A stretch of 64,000 nucleotides of DNA, taken from contig CM071591.1 in the NCBI GenBank assembly GCA_036429605.1, forward strand, positions 2,170,001 through 2,234,000. The letters run 5' to 3'. The first letter of the stretch is position 1; each line of letters starts with the position of its first letter. A program made the position numbers and the translations under genes. A model generated the notes under the pieces. That model worked only from the letters and a program-made list of their open reading frames with translations, was not told where the DNA came from and did not search any database. The DNA is from Cladobotryum mycophilum (taxonomy: Eukaryota > Ascomycota > Sordariomycetes > Hypocreales > Hypocreaceae). This document shows, piece after piece, positions 60,753-64,000 of this stretch.

Positions 60753-62469
60753 TCAATCATCCTGCACCAGTTCCTTGATTTCCTCCCTTCCAGGTGCCAT
60801 GGCTACCTTTTGTCTCTTTTCCTCAACGCCCACCTCATTCGTAGCGCCACCGCCGTCCTGCATCCAAAAGTCTACCTCGTCAACTATGTCGTAAACAACA
60901 TCCTCAGCGATCTGGTAGTGGTAGCGGTCTGATACAGCTTGCAGCGTATTGGGGTTGGAATCATCAGTCCGTATCATGTCGACCTCGCCATTCGTTGAAT
61001 CATAGTCCGATGGAGGATACCAAAACTCCGGTCCAAAGTTGACTTCCACCGCGCCACCTCGGAATACGCTCACGGCGGGATAGTAGCCTAGCATACCATC
61101 GTCTTGACCCTCTCGAGCCCCGACTTGGGGCATGGGCTTGGATGCCGGCGGAAGGAAGCCAAGCAGATTTTCAAAAGGCGTGCCCATGAGCACTCCGTTT
61201 TTGTAGACTCTGATGTAGGAATTCGGGAGCGTTCGCAGTGCGGGGATAGAATGTGTTGGATGTGGCGCATCGGAGGAGGCACCAGCGGAAGCGACAGGAG
61301 AGGGGTTCATCAGATCCTCTAACTCCTTTGTTGGATGGTATTCGATCTTTTCAAAGTAGGTATGGGCCTTGAACCTGATGGGGACTCGGTCGCGAACAAT
61401 ATTTGGGGCTTCGGCAGTTGGAGGTGGTTCATCGTCGGGTGAATCCACTGCTGGGTTGTAATGACCGGCCATGACCTTTCTGTGTAGGTGTTCGGACGGT
61501 AGCTGAATTTCCAACCCGATAACGTCGCCTTCCTTTATGCCCTCTCCTGGAGGGAAGAATTCCTTTGGGCGTGACATGTAAACCTTTTCCCCAGATACGT
61601 CCCGGATACCATAACTGTAAGCATCGAATCCAACGGGCGCATCAAGCGAAGCCTCTCGCCGCGCCCACCCCATCCGGACGTGTTTCCCGCCCTCGGGCTT
61701 TGCCTGCCCGTCTTTTGGTTGCCGTATGCCTTGCGTAATCTTGCATTCCCAGTACCATCTCCCTTCACGTACCGCGATATTGGCCCTCGCCATTCGAAAA
61801 CCCTTGTCGGTCGTTACTTGTCGAGCAGATCTGTCGAAAAAAACATGCGTTGCGGCATCTTCAAAGCTCATTCGGGGGCCAAATGGTTCCGATTCGGTTT
61901 GGCGGTAGTAGATCATGGAGGGAAATAGAGGGTCGGCGATACAATGGGTATAACGGAAATTCTTCTTGTTCGAAACACTAGATCACGTTAGAGATCATGC
62001 GAAAGCCAAGTCAGTCATGGCCAGGATTGGGAGAGACGTACTGGTCTGATGTCTCCATGAATTCCACCGGCTGCCCGTCTGACCCAGTCATCTCATGATG
62101 GAGAGTCATGACTGGCCCGCGAGGGGGTTCGAAATCAGATAGTTTTGGAGGTGCCAACTTATAGCGCAAAGGGCCAGATTCGCTCTGGTTTGGTTCTCTC
62201 TCCACCTTGGGATCCGGGGTTGCGGGATTGCTGTCGCCGCCGCCCTTGGCCTCTCGCTTCTTCAAACTCTCCTTCTTGGTCCTCGAGGACTTGGTCCGAC
62301 TGGCTTGCGACGCATCGTCCGTCTGTTGCGATTCGGCCTTGACATCTTGGTTGAGCGGCGATGGGATAGCGGGGCTGTGGCCCTCATCAAAGGTGCGTTT
62401 ATGAGGAATGGAGGAGAGGGACGTAGAGGGAGTCAACTCTCTTTTAGGACTCCCAATATCCGAAGCCAT
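60753..62469 (-). CDS. bre2: Bre2/Ash2-like SPRY subunit of the COMPASS (Set1) H3K4 methyltransferase complex
   Basis: Exon 1 is 62042-62469 and exon 2 is 60753-61977; the intron is 64 bp (GTACGT...CTAG); 550 aa. The ATG at 62469 (MASDIGSPKRELTPSTSLSS) is the first in frame. The N-terminal 140 residues are charged and low-complexity. The conserved part starts RYKLAPPKLSDFEPPRGPV. The junction gives ETSD-HVSNKKNFRYTHC, then the SPRY domain (RMARANIAVREGRWYWECKI, HVRMGWARREASLDAPVGFD, YSYGIRDVSGEKVYMSRP, EGDVIGLEIQLP). An insert follows and then the SPRY end (NSYIRVYKNGVLMGTPFENL; GYYPAVSVFRGGAVEVNFGP). The C-terminal WMQDGG region corresponds to the Sdc1-binding segment of Bre2/Ash2. Bre2 with Sdc1 stimulates Set1. 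The gene ends 209 bp from the convergent neighbour. Confidence 0.92.
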
Positions 62470-63809
62470 GCCGAGAAAGAAAGAAAAGAAAGAAGAAGAA
62501 GAAGAAGAAGAAAAGAGGTATGCTGCAAATAAAGAGACCGGGTACTGGGAGCGGGAAGAATATGACAAGCCTCATACAATTGGTGCTAACGGGAATCGAA
62601 TGAACCTTGGTAGGTGGTCAAGGTTGAGGTTTGGCGGCGCGTCGTTTGCCAGGCGAGACACGTCCTGGGCAAATGCTGCTCAAAGGTACGTACTTACTTG
62701 CCCTTACGTTAGGTACCTAAAGCTGGGAGCTCCAGATCTTTCTTCGCTTGATTGCATTTACGCGGATGCGAGGCCGAAAGAGGCCTAGCGCTGCCGGTGG
62801 CCGAGGCTGTGGAAATTGTGGCCACCCCTGCCATGCACTTCATATTTTCGAGCCAATGAGAATTTAGCTAATGTCATCCAACAAATTTGACAAACCTTTT
62901 ATCCATGATTTCATTGGCTAAACCTTGATATAGCGGTGGGCTTACTGGATGACGCCCCCGGAGTCGAAGCACTCGTAATTATGGGCATCCTCACACACTG
63001 AACAGCCGCAGCGCCACACAGCGTTCCATTGCAACAACGTATTCACCCTTGCCCTTCCTTGTAAAAAAGCCCTTGAAGGAACAGAGAGAAGGGGAAATAA
63101 CCTCTTGGGAGAGCGGGTCGGCTCTTCTCTTGCCTTGCAGCAAAGGATCCGCCCATTTTGTCTCGGCATGCAGAAAAAAACAGCTTGAACCCTTCCGCTT
63201 CTGTACCCTCTCCCAGGCAAGCCAAGTCATCCCGATGCCAGGCAACTCCTACTGGTAACGTTAAGCTGCATCTGGCATCACCTCTTACTCCGTACCTTCT
63301 GGAGCTACGTTGTGCGGCCCCGCCCTCAACCGCACTTTGTTGAGGCCTTCTTTCTTCCAAAGGTCTCACTCGTGACAAATTATCCGTCATCTTTGACGGG
63401 TTTCAATCACACAGGAGACGGCATCGAACCACATCTGTCAGTCCATCATCTCTGCTTCTCCAGGTCCAGACCGATACCGTTTCATCTTCCTCCGAGCCGT
63501 CAGCATTTTCCGCCGGGCTCGGCCTCTCCGACCTTCCCATCATCAAGAGAACGATTTGCGCAAAGAGCTCCATTATCCCCCTTTGGCGGTCAATCTCGAG
63601 AAGGTCTTTTCTGCCGTCTATCCTTTGGGCTTCGACGGCTTTTTCATCATCGTCCTTGGTCTCGTCGTCTGTTATCGTTCCGACTCGACTACAGCAACAC
63701 CAATGTCTGGTCCATCTGCACGCTTATGACCCTTGTTCCAGTCGCTATTTGTCAGCCCTCGCATCTCGTTTTGAACTTCTGCTACCATAGGATTGGCCCT
63801 GACGTGAAA
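62470..63809. other. Divergent promoter region
   Basis: Between bre2 (minus) and a gene starting at 63810 (plus). An AGA/GAA-rich run at about 62490-62515 sits right before the bre2 ATG. One TACTCCGTAC motif is at 63286-63295. The plus and minus ORFs here (for example 62408-62788, 63043-63390) show no domain. Confidence 0.55.
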
Positions 63810-64000
63810 ATGAGCGAACACTCACAACCTGGAACGCCGCCCCTGGGCCATCCGCGGGAATCTGCTACGGCACGGACGGCGCTACCTTCGCGGCCCATGT
63901 CCTCTAAAAACCGTGCAACTACGCCATCCAGCACGCAAGATTCAATACGATCCTCGCTGGAACAGGAAATCCGAGAACCAAGACGAGGCGACGGCAGTGC
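63810..64000 (+). CDS. 5' end of an unidentified protein-coding gene (cut by window end)
   Basis: An open frame from ATG 63810 to the window edge: MSEHSQPGTPPLGHPRESAT, then RTALPSRPMSSKNRATTPSS and DSIRSSLEQEIREPRRGDGS. Ser/Pro/Arg-rich with no stop, a long pyrimidine-rich leader upstream, and a purine at -3 of the ATG. No domain is visible in 63 residues. The start could be wrong, and no product is assigned. Confidence 0.5.
   Translation, partial: MSEHSQPGTPPLGHPRESATARTALPSRPMSSKNRATTPSSTQDSIRSSLEQEIREPRRGDGS

Noticed and set aside
60753..62469. Start of bre2 at 62568 considered
   Set aside because: That codon is TTG; the first ATG in the frame is 62469 and gives a normal Bre2 N-terminus.

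Overview
The window reads as nuclear DNA of a filamentous ascomycete, most likely a sordariomycete of the Hypocreales type. Genes are split by short introns (about 50-150 bp, GT-AG, one GC-AG). They have clear fungal orthologues: arginine-specific carbamoyl-phosphate synthase with its attenuator uORF, Clr2, Bre2, Tah18 and homocitrate synthase. No bacterial operon signals, CRISPR array, rRNA or tRNA was seen. The genus cannot be fixed from sequence alone.

Layout. 0-13 kb holds housekeeping genes: the end of a DJ-1/PfpI-family gene, an intronless SAP/RRM (Acinus-like) gene, CPA1/arg-2 with a spliced arginine attenuator uORF, ETF-beta, an ArfGAP of the Gcs1 class and a two-RRM protein. 13-16 kb is a repeat-bearing spacer. 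16-25 kb holds Tah18 (diflavin reductase), a secreted AA14-like LPMO candidate and a membrane-anchored pepsin-fold protein whose first catalytic Asp is missing. 25-31 kb is gene-poor. 31-38 kb holds a GPI-type cell-wall protein and a Ufo1-like F-box/WD40/UIM protein. 38-52 kb is the accessory-looking part: only a divergent homocitrate synthase with 13 introns and a decayed exonuclease-like pseudogene lie in about 13 kb of non-coding DNA. 52-64 kb is dense again: a triple zinc-ribbon protein, Clr2, Nse1, a tail-anchored-looking protein, Bre2 and the start of another gene.

How the genes work together. No biosynthetic cluster is evident. Functional themes are arginine supply under peptide-mediated control, electron transfer (ETF-beta, Tah18), vesicle traffic (ArfGAP), secreted or cell-surface factors (LPMO-like, pseudoprotease, GPI protein), and a run of chromatin genes (Clr2, Nse1, Bre2). 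Exon structures were deduced by hand from reading frame, splice-site consensus and family conservation. Where all exons were joined, the summed length was checked to be a multiple of three. Three otherwise intact genes each carry one apparent frameshift at a G5/C5 run, so sequence error should be considered before calling them broken.
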